The notes beneath the pieces are model-generated. The model did no database searches. It was not told where the DNA came from and worked only from the letters and a program-made list of their open reading frames with translations. This document shows positions 26,501 through 34,525 of a stretch of DNA of 45,187 nucleotides, one piece after another. This DNA comes from DASYHQ01 sp038223165 (lineage in GTDB: Bacteria; Planctomycetota; Phycisphaerae; Tepidisphaerales; Tepidisphaeraceae), in assembly GCA_038223165.1 (NCBI GenBank), contig JBBRHE010000003.1, forward strand, positions 1-45,187. The letters are read 5' to 3'. A program made the position numbers and the translations under genes. Each line of letters starts with the position of its first letter. Within the stretch, counting starts at the first letter, position 1.

Positions 26501-28308
26501 AGTCGGCAGGTGACAACCGACTGGCGGGCCACGTCCTGCGCCAAGCGATGCGCCGCACGACCGACGCCAGCGAGCGGACGACCATTGTTGAAGCAATGGC
26601 CCGCAACTACCTGCTCATTCCCGGTGGTCGCGACCTGGCGATCGGTCGGTTGACCAAAGCCGTTCGGCCGGACAACGACCCCAAGATCACGACCCCCATG
26701 AAGCTCGCCGACGGCACACAGCTTAGCGGCAGTACGTTCATGGCCGTCCTCGATGAACTGCGCCGCCGACCGGTCGATGTCGAGTCCAGTAGCACCAAAC
26801 TGCCTGATCTGCGCCTGAGTGGGAAAGGGTTCGATGTCGACCCAATCACCGGCAAAAAGCGATCGCGCAAGGCCTTTTTGCCCGCCCAGCCCCAGGACGT
26901 GACGATCGGTGTGGCGTCGCTGTTGATTCCACCTGAAGACCTGTCGCGCAACGATCGCGTCGTCGGTTGGACCGGCACGGCGCTAGCGGTCTACGCGGTT
27001 GGTGGCAAGGAGATCGCAACGTTTAAGGAAGTCGACACTGCACCACGGGGAGTCGCGTGGGTGGCGGACGGGGATCTGCTCGTATGGTCTGAAACGGACG
27101 TATGGCGATTGTCGCCGGACCAAAAGACTGTCGTCTGGCAACTGGCGATCGGAGCCTTACCCACGCTCCCGGCATTGCCGGGTGGCGACGGAAACGAGAC
27201 CGATGACACCGACGAAATCATGCAGGCCGACGCGCTGCAACCCCCTCCGTTTCGTGTGTTGAACGGTCGCCCTGCGGGCTTCGGTCGCGCGATGGCCGAG
27301 CGTGTCGCGATCGCTCGACCGGACGATGACGCCAACGCCCGGGAAAGCCTCACCGACCTGCACCCCAACCCCACGCGCATTGTTCTGCTGACCTCCGGTG
27401 GCCGATTGGCGTCCATCGACCCGACCGATGGAAAACTCGCCTGGCAGGTTCGCCTGGCCGACCGCGGGCCAGATCGGTTGGTGTCGACCGACGAGTTTAT
27501 CGTCGCGCGCGCCGCCAACGAGCGCGGTTCGTCACTGCTCATCGTCGACACGTTTTCCGGTCACGTGCTTGCCCGCCGGCGGTTTTCACCGGAACAGGGA
27601 GGTGTGCTGACCAACTTCGCGCTCGGCGCCGACGGCACGCTCGTCTACACGCTCGCCGAGGGGCTGGCGACGAAGGATCTTTTTGACTCGTGGGACGGCG
27701 CCCCACCCAACGAGCGCATGGCCGAGGGTGGCCCGGGCAACGTGCAGTTCAGTGGCGCGGTGCGGCCCGACCAACTGATCGTCAATGACGGCCTGGCCGC
27801 AGCGTTGTCCAGCGGTGGCATGGTCCGCGTCTATTCACTCCTGACCCAGCGCGAGCATCAGGGCCAGCTTTCAGTGGGTAGTAGCGGGAATGATTGGGAC
27901 GTCTCGATGCGGATGATCGGCTCGCAACTTTACACGGTCGCGCCACGGGCGTACGGGTCGTTCGATCTCGTCAACCCTGGCCCACCGGAGACGCAGTTGC
28001 GGACATACGGTACGCCCGAGCAGGAACGACTCCCGACGTTCCGCAAAGCGATGTTCGGCAAACGGCATGTTGTCCTTCTCGACACCATGGGCCAAGGCAA
28101 CGCCGAAGCACCGGTGGCGGCCGTTCCCAGCTATCGCATCTGGGCGTTCAACCGTGAGCGTGTCAACGGCATCGAGGACGGCTCTATTGATCACCTTGAG
28201 ATCATCACCGACAAGGCCGGCATCACCGATTGGCAACCGCTGGACGGTGGCGCGGTCTATCACACAGCGGATGGGAAGCTGCATTGGTTAAAGGGTGGGG
28301 CAAAATAG
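23539..28308 (+). CDS. Giant exported TPR / PQQ-like beta-propeller protein
   Basis: A 1589-aa secreted protein. Residues 1-28 are a signal peptide (RRFILLASVLSAIALSPSLQ). A helical TPR-like region follows (MERSSEWGKAADILQEVIEK and neighbouring repeats, to about 260). A first PQQ-like or quinoprotein-type propeller then runs with repeats such as ESRLVCLDRTTGAQRWIGS, CYVVCFNLADGKAKWASYI, LGAVAALDAYGGGLLWLTT and DLLVVDAGTGAIERRI. A second TPR block (YDAREAASPNDPEPRLIYAEV onward) and a second propeller (GRLASIDPTDGKLAWQVRL, SLLIVDTFSGHVLARRRF) complete it. The role is unknown; such proteins are thought to be periplasmic scaffolds. The ATG overlaps the mtnP stop (TGATG), so the two are translationally coupled although functionally unrelated. 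Confidence 0.85.
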   Translation: MYESHRRRFILLASVLSAIALSPSLQSQVIVEGDEDEPSAIAPDTGVYVSESAIVTERVTLAERMERSSEWGKAADILQEVIEKNGQRIVPAKGGDEGPIKQYIGATDLIQRRLAKWPADGLTAYNARYAHVAQGLLDGAPFDPAVLGKVENDYFVTDAGKTAALRRIDIALEAGDFASAAWTVDRLLSLHPTLGDGRPAVLLRAGLAHHLAGDAAPAKAALDELSAKFPQATATIAGQDVIIVDALKKALAEPVPVASIVTSDSWPMLGGGPSRGRVPHTVGQPGARMFGIPLPSVNQRNVLREQRFDLRGRPEQELPGVMPVVDRGELFFQDGQRIYGVSVDSGVTLSGWTTTYPSTNGRYVMPQQAPTPSPRGRQLNTTVTDSVVLAVLGQTDRRTAMATGQFAESRLVCLDRTTGAQRWIGSTATLADDAIKSLVLGGSPLVVGDNVYVTGRSGKQQNFEDCYVVCFNLADGKAKWASYISGASDFNPNFGEGIISDNEAHIAYVGGRLFVSTNLGAVAALDAYGGGLLWLTTYPRGGGDAGRGPLFNQQMNVRRMRMNAAQNNAPPWAYNPPIVRDGRIFILPTDGRDLLVVDAGTGAIERRILARDIENLDTLVGITPDNSIILAGNVELGGSTTALVLGIDWQKYDPRTFKKGATAEPAITLRRPFVAPPARQRSGDTQSLDAMRGRPLLTDGFVYVPTGARLYCLNLKTRMLDDKGTYPAYPRIWDPQDESGEGPGNVLIVGDHVVLAGTNRVDGYTDLTIARAKYDAREAASPNDPEPRLIYAEVMFAAGDVPTALSKLDEAARLLGGPGNLRSGPLRDRLFNDALSFATRLNGTRVESATTTEQASTMFDRAAIAAAAPEQQVAWRTARAKFFLRTRDFNNAVRMYQEILLDESMRAVASFDAKDGPTTAGAAAETAIAAIVNGVGPSCYVAYELVAEEKFNIAKTTNDTKALLAVARSYPNARVAIKAMATAASAYESAGDNRLAGHVLRQAMRRTTDASERTTIVEAMARNYLLIPGGRDLAIGRLTKAVRPDNDPKITTPMKLADGTQLSGSTFMAVLDELRRRPVDVESSSTKLPDLRLSGKGFDVDPITGKKRSRKAFLPAQPQDVTIGVASLLIPPEDLSRNDRVVGWTGTALAVYAVGGKEIATFKEVDTAPRGVAWVADGDLLVWSETDVWRLSPDQKTVVWQLAIGALPTLPALPGGDGNETDDTDEIMQADALQPPPFRVLNGRPAGFGRAMAERVAIARPDDDANARESLTDLHPNPTRIVLLTSGGRLASIDPTDGKLAWQVRLADRGPDRLVSTDEFIVARAANERGSSLLIVDTFSGHVLARRRFSPEQGGVLTNFALGADGTLVYTLAEGLATKDLFDSWDGAPPNERMAEGGPGNVQFSGAVRPDQLIVNDGLAAALSSGGMVRVYSLLTQREHQGQLSVGSSGNDWDVSMRMIGSQLYTVAPRAYGSFDLVNPGPPETQLRTYGTPEQERLPTFRKAMFGKRHVVLLDTMGQGNAEAPVAAVPSYRIWAFNRERVNGIEDGSIDHLEIITDKAGITDWQPLDGGAVYHTADGKLHWLKGGAK

Positions 28309-28367
28309 CGATTTCGGCCCGCTTGGCGATTGCAAAGGTCGTGCTTCCCCTATCCGCATGGCCCGGC

Positions 28368-28373
28368 TATACT
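28368..28373 (+). promoter_or_regulatory. Candidate -10 box (TATACT) of the Nfu-type gene
   Basis: TATACT ends 17 nt before the ATG at 28391, with a GGAG ribosome site in between. It may provide a separate promoter for the nfu-tadA genes, apart from the upstream 1589-aa gene. Confidence 0.45.
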
Positions 28374-28390
28374 GTAATGCTGGAGACTTC

Positions 28391-28645
28391 ATGGCGATCG
28401 CAACCTCAGAATCTGGTGACGTACGAGACCAAGTGCAGGTCGTTATTGACTTGATCCGCCCGTCTGTGCAAGCCGACGGTGGTGACATCGAACTCGTCGA
28501 TGTCGGCAGCGATGGCGTGGTCTCGATCCGCTTTCACGGCGCTTGCCATGGTTGCCCCAGCAGCACGATGACGCTCCACCACGGCATCGAGCGCAACCTG
28601 CGCGAGCGTGTGCCAAGTGTGACCAAGGTCATCCCGGTTGCCTGA
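28391..28645 (+). CDS. NifU C-terminal-domain (Nfu) iron-sulfur protein
   Basis: An 84-aa stand-alone Nfu domain. DQVQVVIDLIRPSVQADGGDIELVDV and the CxxC site in GACHGCPSS (Cys52, Cys55) are diagnostic. Two copies assemble one [4Fe-4S] cluster through the Cys pairs and pass it to target apoproteins. A GGAG ribosome site precedes the ATG; an in-frame upstream extension to 28295 lacks support. It is the first of a chain (Nfu, membrane protein, TadA, DUF1259-like). Confidence 0.9.
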   Translation: MAIATSESGDVRDQVQVVIDLIRPSVQADGGDIELVDVGSDGVVSIRFHGACHGCPSSTMTLHHGIERNLRERVPSVTKVIPVA

Positions 28646-28689
28646 TTGCGCTTTTCGTTCGTAAAACTCCCCGGCCAGGCTCTTCGGCC

Positions 28690-29100
28690 ATGGACATCGC
28701 TTCCCAGCCCCCCACGACCACGCTGCAAAGCCCGTTGCTCGAACGCGTCCTCATCGAATGCGCCAATCGGCTTGGCGCGATCGGCATGTTGGCGCTCGCA
28801 GCGGGTCTGGGCGCAGCTTACACTTCGAAAGACCCATCTGGTGGTGGATCCAAAGTGCTGGCAATCGCGATGGTGCCGACGCTGGTGGCGCTGGCCGCAT
28901 CTCTCTGGGTCAACACCCTGCGCCACCATCGTGCGGAGAGGCCGCTGCGCGGTGTGCTGGTGTTCAACCTCGTACTGATGACGTTGATCGTCGTCGCGTT
29001 GATCGCAGACCAAATGGGCTACATCGCAGAGTTGTCGGCGTCGGTGAAATCCTGGATGGAAACGCCCAACGAACCGCTGCGCCGTCGGCGGCCGCGATGA
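28690..29100 (+). CDS. Hypothetical membrane protein, three TM helices
   Basis: A 136-aa protein of unrecognised family. Hydrophobic segments are LGAIGMLALAAGLGAAY, VLAIAMVPTLVALAASLWV and GVLVFNLVLMTLIVVALIA, with a basic loop RHHRAERPLR between the second and third. The start at 28690 is the first sensible ATG. Its stop overlaps the tadA ATG (ATGA), which supports it being translated. The function is unknown. Confidence 0.65.
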   Translation: MDIASQPPTTTLQSPLLERVLIECANRLGAIGMLALAAGLGAAYTSKDPSGGGSKVLAIAMVPTLVALAASLWVNTLRHHRAERPLRGVLVFNLVLMTLIVVALIADQMGYIAELSASVKSWMETPNEPLRRRRPR

Positions 29101-29597
29101 CCGACGACGACGCCATGCTCGCGGCGCTGGCCGAGGCACGCGCCGCGGCCGAGGGGGGTGACGTCCCGATCGGTTGCGTGATCGTGCACGGGCCCAGTGG
29201 CGCAATTATCGGGACGGGTCGCAACCGGCGAGAGGTCGATCACGATCCGACAGGTCATGCGGAGATCATCGCGCTACGGGCCGCCGGCGTGGCGCTCGGT
29301 CATTGGCGAATCATGGACTGCACGCTTTACGTGACGCTCGAGCCCTGCCCGATGTGCGCAGGCGCGATCGTCAACGCCCGTATCCCCCGATTGGTCTACT
29401 GCTGTGACGACCCCAAGGCCGGTGCCGTGCGAACACTATATCGGCTGTGCGAAGACGCTCGGCTGAACCACCGCGTCGAGGTGGTCGCGGGCGTTCGTGC
29501 TGACGAATCCGCCAAATTGCTACGCGACTTTTTCCGCGCCCGGCGCGTGAAGGCTGAAGAGCCTCCCGAGTCGTCTTCGAGCGGTACTACACAATGA
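29097..29597 (+). CDS. tadA: tRNA adenosine(34) deaminase TadA
   Basis: A 166-aa zinc deaminase that converts A34 to inosine in the wobble position of tRNA-Arg(ACG). The active site is complete: HAE at residues 54-56 and PCPMC at 83-87, with GDVPIGCVIV before it and CCDDPKAGAV after it, as in TadA rather than in cytosine deaminases. The C-terminal FFRARR is also typical. The ATG overlaps the upstream stop, and its own TGA overlaps the ATG of the next gene. The frame is open far upstream in the membrane-protein gene; the ATG at 29097 starts the domain. Confidence 0.93.
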   Translation: MTDDDAMLAALAEARAAAEGGDVPIGCVIVHGPSGAIIGTGRNRREVDHDPTGHAEIIALRAAGVALGHWRIMDCTLYVTLEPCPMCAGAIVNARIPRLVYCCDDPKAGAVRTLYRLCEDARLNHRVEVVAGVRADESAKLLRDFFRARRVKAEEPPESSSSGTTQ

Positions 29598-30139
29598 TGA
29601 AGCTTCCCTTTTTGATCATCACCTCGTTCCTGATCGGACCCGCCTTTGGCCAGGAGGCACCCCTTGCTGCTCCCATCATGTCGACCACCGCCCCGGCGAC
29701 CACAATGCCCGCGTCGCCGTGGCCGGCGTTGTCGGAGATGCTTGGGCTGAAGGGGGTCGAGCACGACAAGGTCTACACCGTCACTGTTCCGCGCACCGAC
29801 CTGTACGTCGAAACGCCCGACGCCGGTGAGATCCCCATCGCTGCGGGGCTCGAGTCGACGTTTCACTTTTTCATGTGCCCCTGTGGCAAGACGAACGTCG
29901 TTGGCACGTTCCTGGTAGCGGACTACGAGTCGAACGACGTGATCGACGAGCTGCGCGCCAAGCTGATTCACGTGGTCGCTGTCTCCCCAGCGTTCTACAA
30001 CGAAACGCCTCGCCTGCTGACGGTCCGCTTCCAAGGCGAAGGAAAGGCCGAGGACATCGCGTTTGCGATCAAAGCCGCACTGGACCGGACGGGTGACGCG
30101 CGCAATGCGAAGATTATCCTTCCTGATAAACCTCAGTAG
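29594..30139 (+). CDS. DUF1259 (LppY/LpqO-like) exported protein
   Basis: A 181-aa secreted protein with signal peptide MKLPFLIITSFLIGPAFG. A Thr/Ala/Pro-rich linker precedes the domain. The core (VYTVTVPRTDLYVETPDAG, then IDELRAKLIHVVAVSPAFYN and TVRFQGEGKAEDIAFAIKAAL) follows the LppY/LpqO pattern, where a late 'EPR..' strand and 'G.G....A.A.RAAL' helix are typical. A CPCGK motif in the middle is unusual and could bind a metal. The family's function is unknown. ATGA overlap with tadA. The assignment is by resemblance and is not certain. Confidence 0.6.
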   Translation: MMKLPFLIITSFLIGPAFGQEAPLAAPIMSTTAPATTMPASPWPALSEMLGLKGVEHDKVYTVTVPRTDLYVETPDAGEIPIAAGLESTFHFFMCPCGKTNVVGTFLVADYESNDVIDELRAKLIHVVAVSPAFYNETPRLLTVRFQGEGKAEDIAFAIKAALDRTGDARNAKIILPDKPQ

Positions 30140-30278
30140 TTGGTTACCACCACCTTGATCAATCCCAATCGCCAAGTCGCTTTGTCCTTTGCACTTTTCC
30201 CCTCCGATCTAATTCGCATCAATTTTTTGCCTTTTTACCTTGACCCGCGTTCGGCAAGATGGGCAAAATGTGCCCACC

Positions 30279-30539
30279 ATGAAGCAACAGTACCACACCA
30301 TCATTAAACCCGAGCACAACGGGCGGTTCGTGGGCTGGGTCGAAGAGATACCAGGCACGATCACGACTGGACGCTCATTGGACGAACTTCGGCACAACCT
30401 GAAGGACTCGCTCGAGCTGATGCTGGAGACGCATCGCGACGAGGCCAGGCTGGGGCTTGACCCCACGTGCCTTCAGGAGACGATCGAGGTCGACACGCTC
30501 GATGATGACATCGAGCGCATCCGAAGCGTCTGGGCATAG
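30279..30539 (+). CDS. HicB-like antitoxin-type protein, orphan
   Basis: An 86-aa protein with the HicB/UPF0150 fold: YHTIIKPEHNGRFVGWVEEIPG, then TTGRSLDELRHNLKDSLELML. This strand-strand-helix domain is a degraded RNase-H-like fold used by HicB antitoxins. There is no C-terminal HTH or RHH extension, and I see no HicA toxin gene on either side. A weak promoter-like pair (TTGACC at 30240-30245, CAAAAT at 30264-30269) lies just upstream. It may be a stand-alone regulator or a relic of a lost toxin-antitoxin pair. Confidence 0.75.
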   Translation: MKQQYHTIIKPEHNGRFVGWVEEIPGTITTGRSLDELRHNLKDSLELMLETHRDEARLGLDPTCLQETIEVDTLDDDIERIRSVWA

Positions 30540-30679
30540 AGCAACCGCTCGACGCCGTACCCGCATGTCACACGCACCTTGCTCTGCAGCACATAGGGAC
30601 CCTCGCAGGTTTGTGTAGATCCGTTCGACGCGTGACACGCCGTCTCTTGATCACGTGCGCGCCGCGCGGCTTCAATCCA

Positions 30680-32173
30680 TCAAGGTAGCTGCGAACGGGG
30701 TGGTGGGCCCGGGTTGGCGGGCATCGTCGCTGGACTTTGCAGGGGCACCACGCCTGCGGTGCCTGCGGGGGGTGGTGTGGATTGGGAAGAGGGTGGCAAC
30801 GGTGTCGCGCCCGCTGGGGGATTGGCGGGTGGTTGCTGCTGTTGTTGGACGGGCGCGGGGGGTGGGGGTAACGGGGGAAGATTCGGCGTGCCCTCGGCGC
30901 CGATCAGTCGCTGGGCGCCACTGAATCGCGGCGATGGAATTGTGGCGCGGACGGCCTTGGCACCTGCTCTCAGTTGATCGACCTGGGCGATCGTCCGCTG
31001 GCGTTTGACGTTCAGATCATCGATGTCCCGCTGCAGCGCGTAGTACGAAGGTGGATACGCCGTCCGCACGATCCGGCCGGTCTCGTCGCGGAAGGTGCTG
31101 GTGGCTTCGATGCGACGCAGTGCGCGGTTGTTGGCGTCGATCTCCTCCTCGATCGCGCGCACCTGGTCCTGCACGCTGCGAAAGTCGCGCTCGAACTGCG
31201 CGAGTTGTTCGTTCACCTGCTTTTCCAACGCCATCAACCGATCGAGCTCCGATTGCGACACCCAAGTTGCCCCCCAGCGGAACCATCCCATTTGCGCCAT
31301 GCGCCCGGCCAATTGCACGTCAAGTGGTGAGAAGACCGCAGCCGTCTTTTTCACGGCCGCAGCGAGTTTCTCTTCCTTGGACAGCAGGTTCAGTGCCTCG
31401 GCGACGTTGTCGAGCACGCGCGGGTCACCGGGCGCTGTGTTCATCGCGCGCACGTACATGTTCAGCGCCGCAGCCGACTGGTTCTGCCGCATCATCGCGA
31501 CCGCGATGTTGTTCAATGTCGGCCCGTGGTCGGTCGCTGCGTTCGATGCGTCAAAGCTCTTGCGCGCCATGGGGATGTCCCCCTCGTTGAACGCCAGCAC
31601 ACCCCGCATGTACAGCGCCGCAGCGTTCTGCCCGTCGATCGCGAGCACCGCGTCGATGGTCGTCTTGGCGTCCTTCGTCCGACCATCGAGAATTCGGGCC
31701 CTTGCTGCGACGAGGTCCTCATCGAACGATGCCTTCACGTTCGCAGCCTCGTCAGCGGTCATCCAGCGATCGGCGACCTTTACCAGCTTGCGATTGGCGC
31801 GGTCCTTCCAGACGAGCAGGTCCGCCTCGGCCGCCGCCGCGGAGGGACCTTTTGCGGTCGCGATGAACCGTGTGTACCGATCGACGGCCTGTTGAGGATC
31901 CGTGAAGTTCGCGACCGACCGCCGGAGAGACGCCAGTGCCAACGAGTCGTCCGAATCACGCTTGGCCGACCCGACCTCGATCGACTTCACCTCCTCGGCC
32001 GTCACCACCACCTCAGCGCCACCACTGTTCACGGTCCACCCGTCTGCCGTCTTCTTCACGTCCCCCTCGAGCGTGCGACCGTCCTTCAGGTGGACAATGT
32101 CGGCAAGCGACACTGACGACGAGGACGTCGTGACCACGGCTGCTGCGATGATGAACGACGCGATCAAACGCAT
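30680..32173 (-). CDS. Exported TPR-containing protein
   Basis: A 497-aa protein with signal peptide MRLIASFIIAAAVVTTSSSS. The mature N-terminus ADIVHLKDGRTLEGDVKKTADGW is an Sm-like or 'DGR..EG' beta segment, common before TPR domains in planctomycete envelope proteins. TPR-like helices follow (KTTIDAVLAIDGQNAAALYMRG, ALNMYVRAMNTAPGDPRVLDN). A coiled-coil helix (LEKQVNEQLAQFERDFRSVQ) and a Pro/Gln-rich C-terminus (PPPPAPVQQQQQPPANPPAG) close it. The ATG at 32173 has AAGGA nine nt upstream; an extension to 32266 lacks a site. The function is unknown. The next GT4 gene starts 111 nt away. Confidence 0.75.
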   Translation of the reverse strand: MRLIASFIIAAAVVTTSSSSVSLADIVHLKDGRTLEGDVKKTADGWTVNSGGAEVVVTAEEVKSIEVGSAKRDSDDSLALASLRRSVANFTDPQQAVDRYTRFIATAKGPSAAAAEADLLVWKDRANRKLVKVADRWMTADEAANVKASFDEDLVAARARILDGRTKDAKTTIDAVLAIDGQNAAALYMRGVLAFNEGDIPMARKSFDASNAATDHGPTLNNIAVAMMRQNQSAAALNMYVRAMNTAPGDPRVLDNVAEALNLLSKEEKLAAAVKKTAAVFSPLDVQLAGRMAQMGWFRWGATWVSQSELDRLMALEKQVNEQLAQFERDFRSVQDQVRAIEEEIDANNRALRRIEATSTFRDETGRIVRTAYPPSYYALQRDIDDLNVKRQRTIAQVDQLRAGAKAVRATIPSPRFSGAQRLIGAEGTPNLPPLPPPPAPVQQQQQPPANPPAGATPLPPSSQSTPPPAGTAGVVPLQSPATMPANPGPPPRSQLP

Positions 32174-32284
32174 GAGTGTCCTTGCCTGTTTGCCGCCGCC
32201 TGCAACGGGGTATGGAAACGAACGCCGCCAGCTCCGCCTCGCTACATTCAACTGTAGCCTTGGCACGGAATGCAGGCCATAGAA

Positions 32285-33538
32285 TTACCTGCGAACACTG
32301 GCGTACACGTTGAGCATTTGGTCGACCTTTCGCTCCCAATCGTACTCGCGTTCGACTTTGGCCCGCCCGGCCAACCCCATCTCACGGCGCCGCGCCGGGT
32401 CGCCAGCCAAGCGCAGCATTGCGTTCGATAGCCCGTCGATTAACGATTCTCGCGTGTCGGGCGGCACGAGGATGCCGCAGCTCGGGTCGATGTAGTCGGC
32501 CGGTCCACCCCAGGCGGTCGCGATGACGGGCAGGCCCACGGCCATCGCTTCGAGCACGACCGCCCCACCACACTCGTGAATGCTCGGCAGCACAAACACA
32601 TCGCACGCCTTTAACAGTTCAGCCGCGGCCGGTTGAGTCTGCCAGCCGTGAAAGGTCACGTGCTCCGCGACGTTTAGCTGCCGCGCCTGGGCGGCCAGAC
32701 GTTCGCGTTCGGTGCCGTCACCGATGATCTCGAGCTTCGCCGGCGTCTTGCCACCCGTGCGCGCGAAGGCCTCTATCAACAGCTCGACCCCCTTCCAATC
32801 AACGAGCCGGCCGACGAACGCGAATCGGCACGGTCCAGACGAGGGTTGCGAGTAATCCTTCAATTTCCAGACGGGCAACACGACGCCGTTTTCGACGAAC
32901 TGGATCACGTTGGAACAGACGCCGCCCGGCAGGCCCTTACGCGTGCGCTCGTTGGCCACCAGTAGCACAGCAGCGCGGCGCTTGCCGGAGAAGATCCGGT
33001 TCATCAGCCCCGAAGCGTGACGCCCGATCTTCGTGAACAGCGCCGTCCCCTTCGACTGGAGGCCTGCGAACGCGGGTGGGAACGTCATGTTGCCGTTCAT
33101 CGGGCCGAAGATGACCGGCGCGCCCACGTCGTGCAGCATCGAAGTTTCGCGCTGCGAGATCGGGATCGGTTGGTGCACGACGTCAATGCCATGCTCGTGG
33201 ACGAGCCGGCGCGCCTGCCGCACTTGGTGCCGCTGGTTCCGCCATCGCGAGAGCATCTGCAGCGTGAAATAGCTGATGCGCGGTGACATCTTGCGCGACA
33301 GCCCGTGTAGAAACCGGTCGGCCGGCGTGTCGGGGGTGTACACGATGTACGGTTGGAGCTCGGGCACTAATTCGGACAGCTCGTGCTGCGTCCGTTGGTT
33401 CGTAATCAACCACGACTCGATGCCGCGCTGGCGCAAGATCCGGAAGTAGTGCAGCGGCAACGGCGCTTCGCCACCGATGCGCATGGACGCGTTCTCGCAG
33501 ACGATGAGGACTCGAGGTGGTTTGGCTTGTGAAGACAT
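32285..33538 (-). CDS. GT4-type glycosyltransferase (second)
   Basis: A 417-aa GT-B glycosyltransferase. The nucleotide-sugar domain has FVGRLVDWKGVELLIEAF, LEIIGDGTERERL and the E-x7-E motif in HECGGAVVLEAMAVGLPVI, all typical of family GT4. The acceptor domain starts PRVLIVCENASMRIGGEAPL. It probably transfers a sugar to a lipid or polysaccharide; the acceptor is unknown. It differs clearly from the first GT4 in the prkA run, so they are not a tandem duplication. Upstream on its strand, an AGTATACT palindrome (33598-33605) could supply a -10 box. Confidence 0.88.
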   Translation of the reverse strand: MSSQAKPPRVLIVCENASMRIGGEAPLPLHYFRILRQRGIESWLITNQRTQHELSELVPELQPYIVYTPDTPADRFLHGLSRKMSPRISYFTLQMLSRWRNQRHQVRQARRLVHEHGIDVVHQPIPISQRETSMLHDVGAPVIFGPMNGNMTFPPAFAGLQSKGTALFTKIGRHASGLMNRIFSGKRRAAVLLVANERTRKGLPGGVCSNVIQFVENGVVLPVWKLKDYSQPSSGPCRFAFVGRLVDWKGVELLIEAFARTGGKTPAKLEIIGDGTERERLAAQARQLNVAEHVTFHGWQTQPAAAELLKACDVFVLPSIHECGGAVVLEAMAVGLPVIATAWGGPADYIDPSCGILVPPDTRESLIDGLSNAMLRLAGDPARRREMGLAGRAKVEREYDWERKVDQMLNVYASVRR

Positions 33539-33628
33539 CGCGTTCTCCTGGGACTGTTCGAAACTCTTAGGGATAACGCAGGTGTGCGCGTATCAGTAGT
33601 ATACTGGAGCACCCGCGCCGGTGATCTT

Positions 33629-34420
33629 TCAAAGGACCGGGTTTGTCAGTTTTCCTAACCGTTCGATCTCGACCTCAACCCTGTCCCCCGCCTTCAACCA
33701 GACGGGTGGGTTTCGCGCGAAGCCCACACCGTGCGGGGTGCCGGTCAGCAATACCGCGCCGGGGCGCAGTGTCATTGTACTGCTGAGGCTTTCGATCAGG
33801 GTTGGCACGTCGAAGATCATGTCCGCTGTCGTCCAATCCTGCATGACCTGACCGCTTACGGTCGTCTTGAGCTTCAGCGCATTGGGATTCTCGATCTCGT
33901 CGCTCGTGACGATCGCCGGGCCCAGCGGGCAGAAACCGTCGAAGCTCTTGCCACGGGCGAACTGCCCACCCCCGAGGTTCTTGTCACGCTGCCAGTCGCG
34001 GGCCGACACATCGTTGGCGATCGTGTAACCGAAGACGTAGTTCAATGCCTCGGCCTTGGTCACGTCCTTGCATGTCTTGCCGATGACCACCGCCAGCTCC
34101 CCTTCGTAGTCGATCTGACTGCTCAGCCGGGGGATCGCGATCGGGTCACCCGGGTTGTTCAGCGTGTTGCTCGACTTAATGAACAGCATCGGGTGCTTCG
34201 GGATCGCGCTGCCACTTTCCTCGGCGTGCTTGCGGTAATTCAGCCCGATGCACAGGATGTCCGTCGGCACGATCGGCGCCAGCAGTTTTTCGATCCTTGC
34301 GGTGTGCCCTGACAAGTGCAGCGTGTTGAACACGTCCCCCTCGATCAACTCAGCGGTGCTGTCGTCGATCTGCCGGCCGTAACGGGTCATTCCGCCGGTG
34401 ATGAAACGGACGATTCGCAT
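33629..34420 (-). CDS. Fumarylacetoacetate hydrolase family protein
   Basis: A 263-aa FAH-family enzyme. Metal-binding and catalytic segments are present: DILCIGLNYRKHAEESG, the acidic site SQIDYEGELAVVIGK, FGYTIANDVSARDWQ, GKSFDGFCPLGPAIVT, and LRPGAVLLTGTPHGVG near the end. The family includes acylpyruvases, oxaloacetate decarboxylases and 2-hydroxyhepta-dienedioate isomerases; which reaction applies cannot be read. The ATG at 34420 begins the domain; the open frame continues for 418 codons upstream only as antisense of the sorbosone dehydrogenase gene. It is divergent from that gene, with about 105 nt between starts. Confidence 0.88.
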   Translation of the reverse strand: MRIVRFITGGMTRYGRQIDDSTAELIEGDVFNTLHLSGHTARIEKLLAPIVPTDILCIGLNYRKHAEESGSAIPKHPMLFIKSSNTLNNPGDPIAIPRLSSQIDYEGELAVVIGKTCKDVTKAEALNYVFGYTIANDVSARDWQRDKNLGGGQFARGKSFDGFCPLGPAIVTSDEIENPNALKLKTTVSGQVMQDWTTADMIFDVPTLIESLSSTMTLRPGAVLLTGTPHGVGFARNPPVWLKAGDRVEVEIERLGKLTNPVL

Positions 34421-34525
34421 GGGTTCAAGGTACGCGGAAGCGGAATGAACGCCAAGACAATCGGCCAGGTCTCGTCTAACATCCGTCCGTCTCGTCGGTA
34501 TAGCACTTTGGAAGGAACTCAGAAC

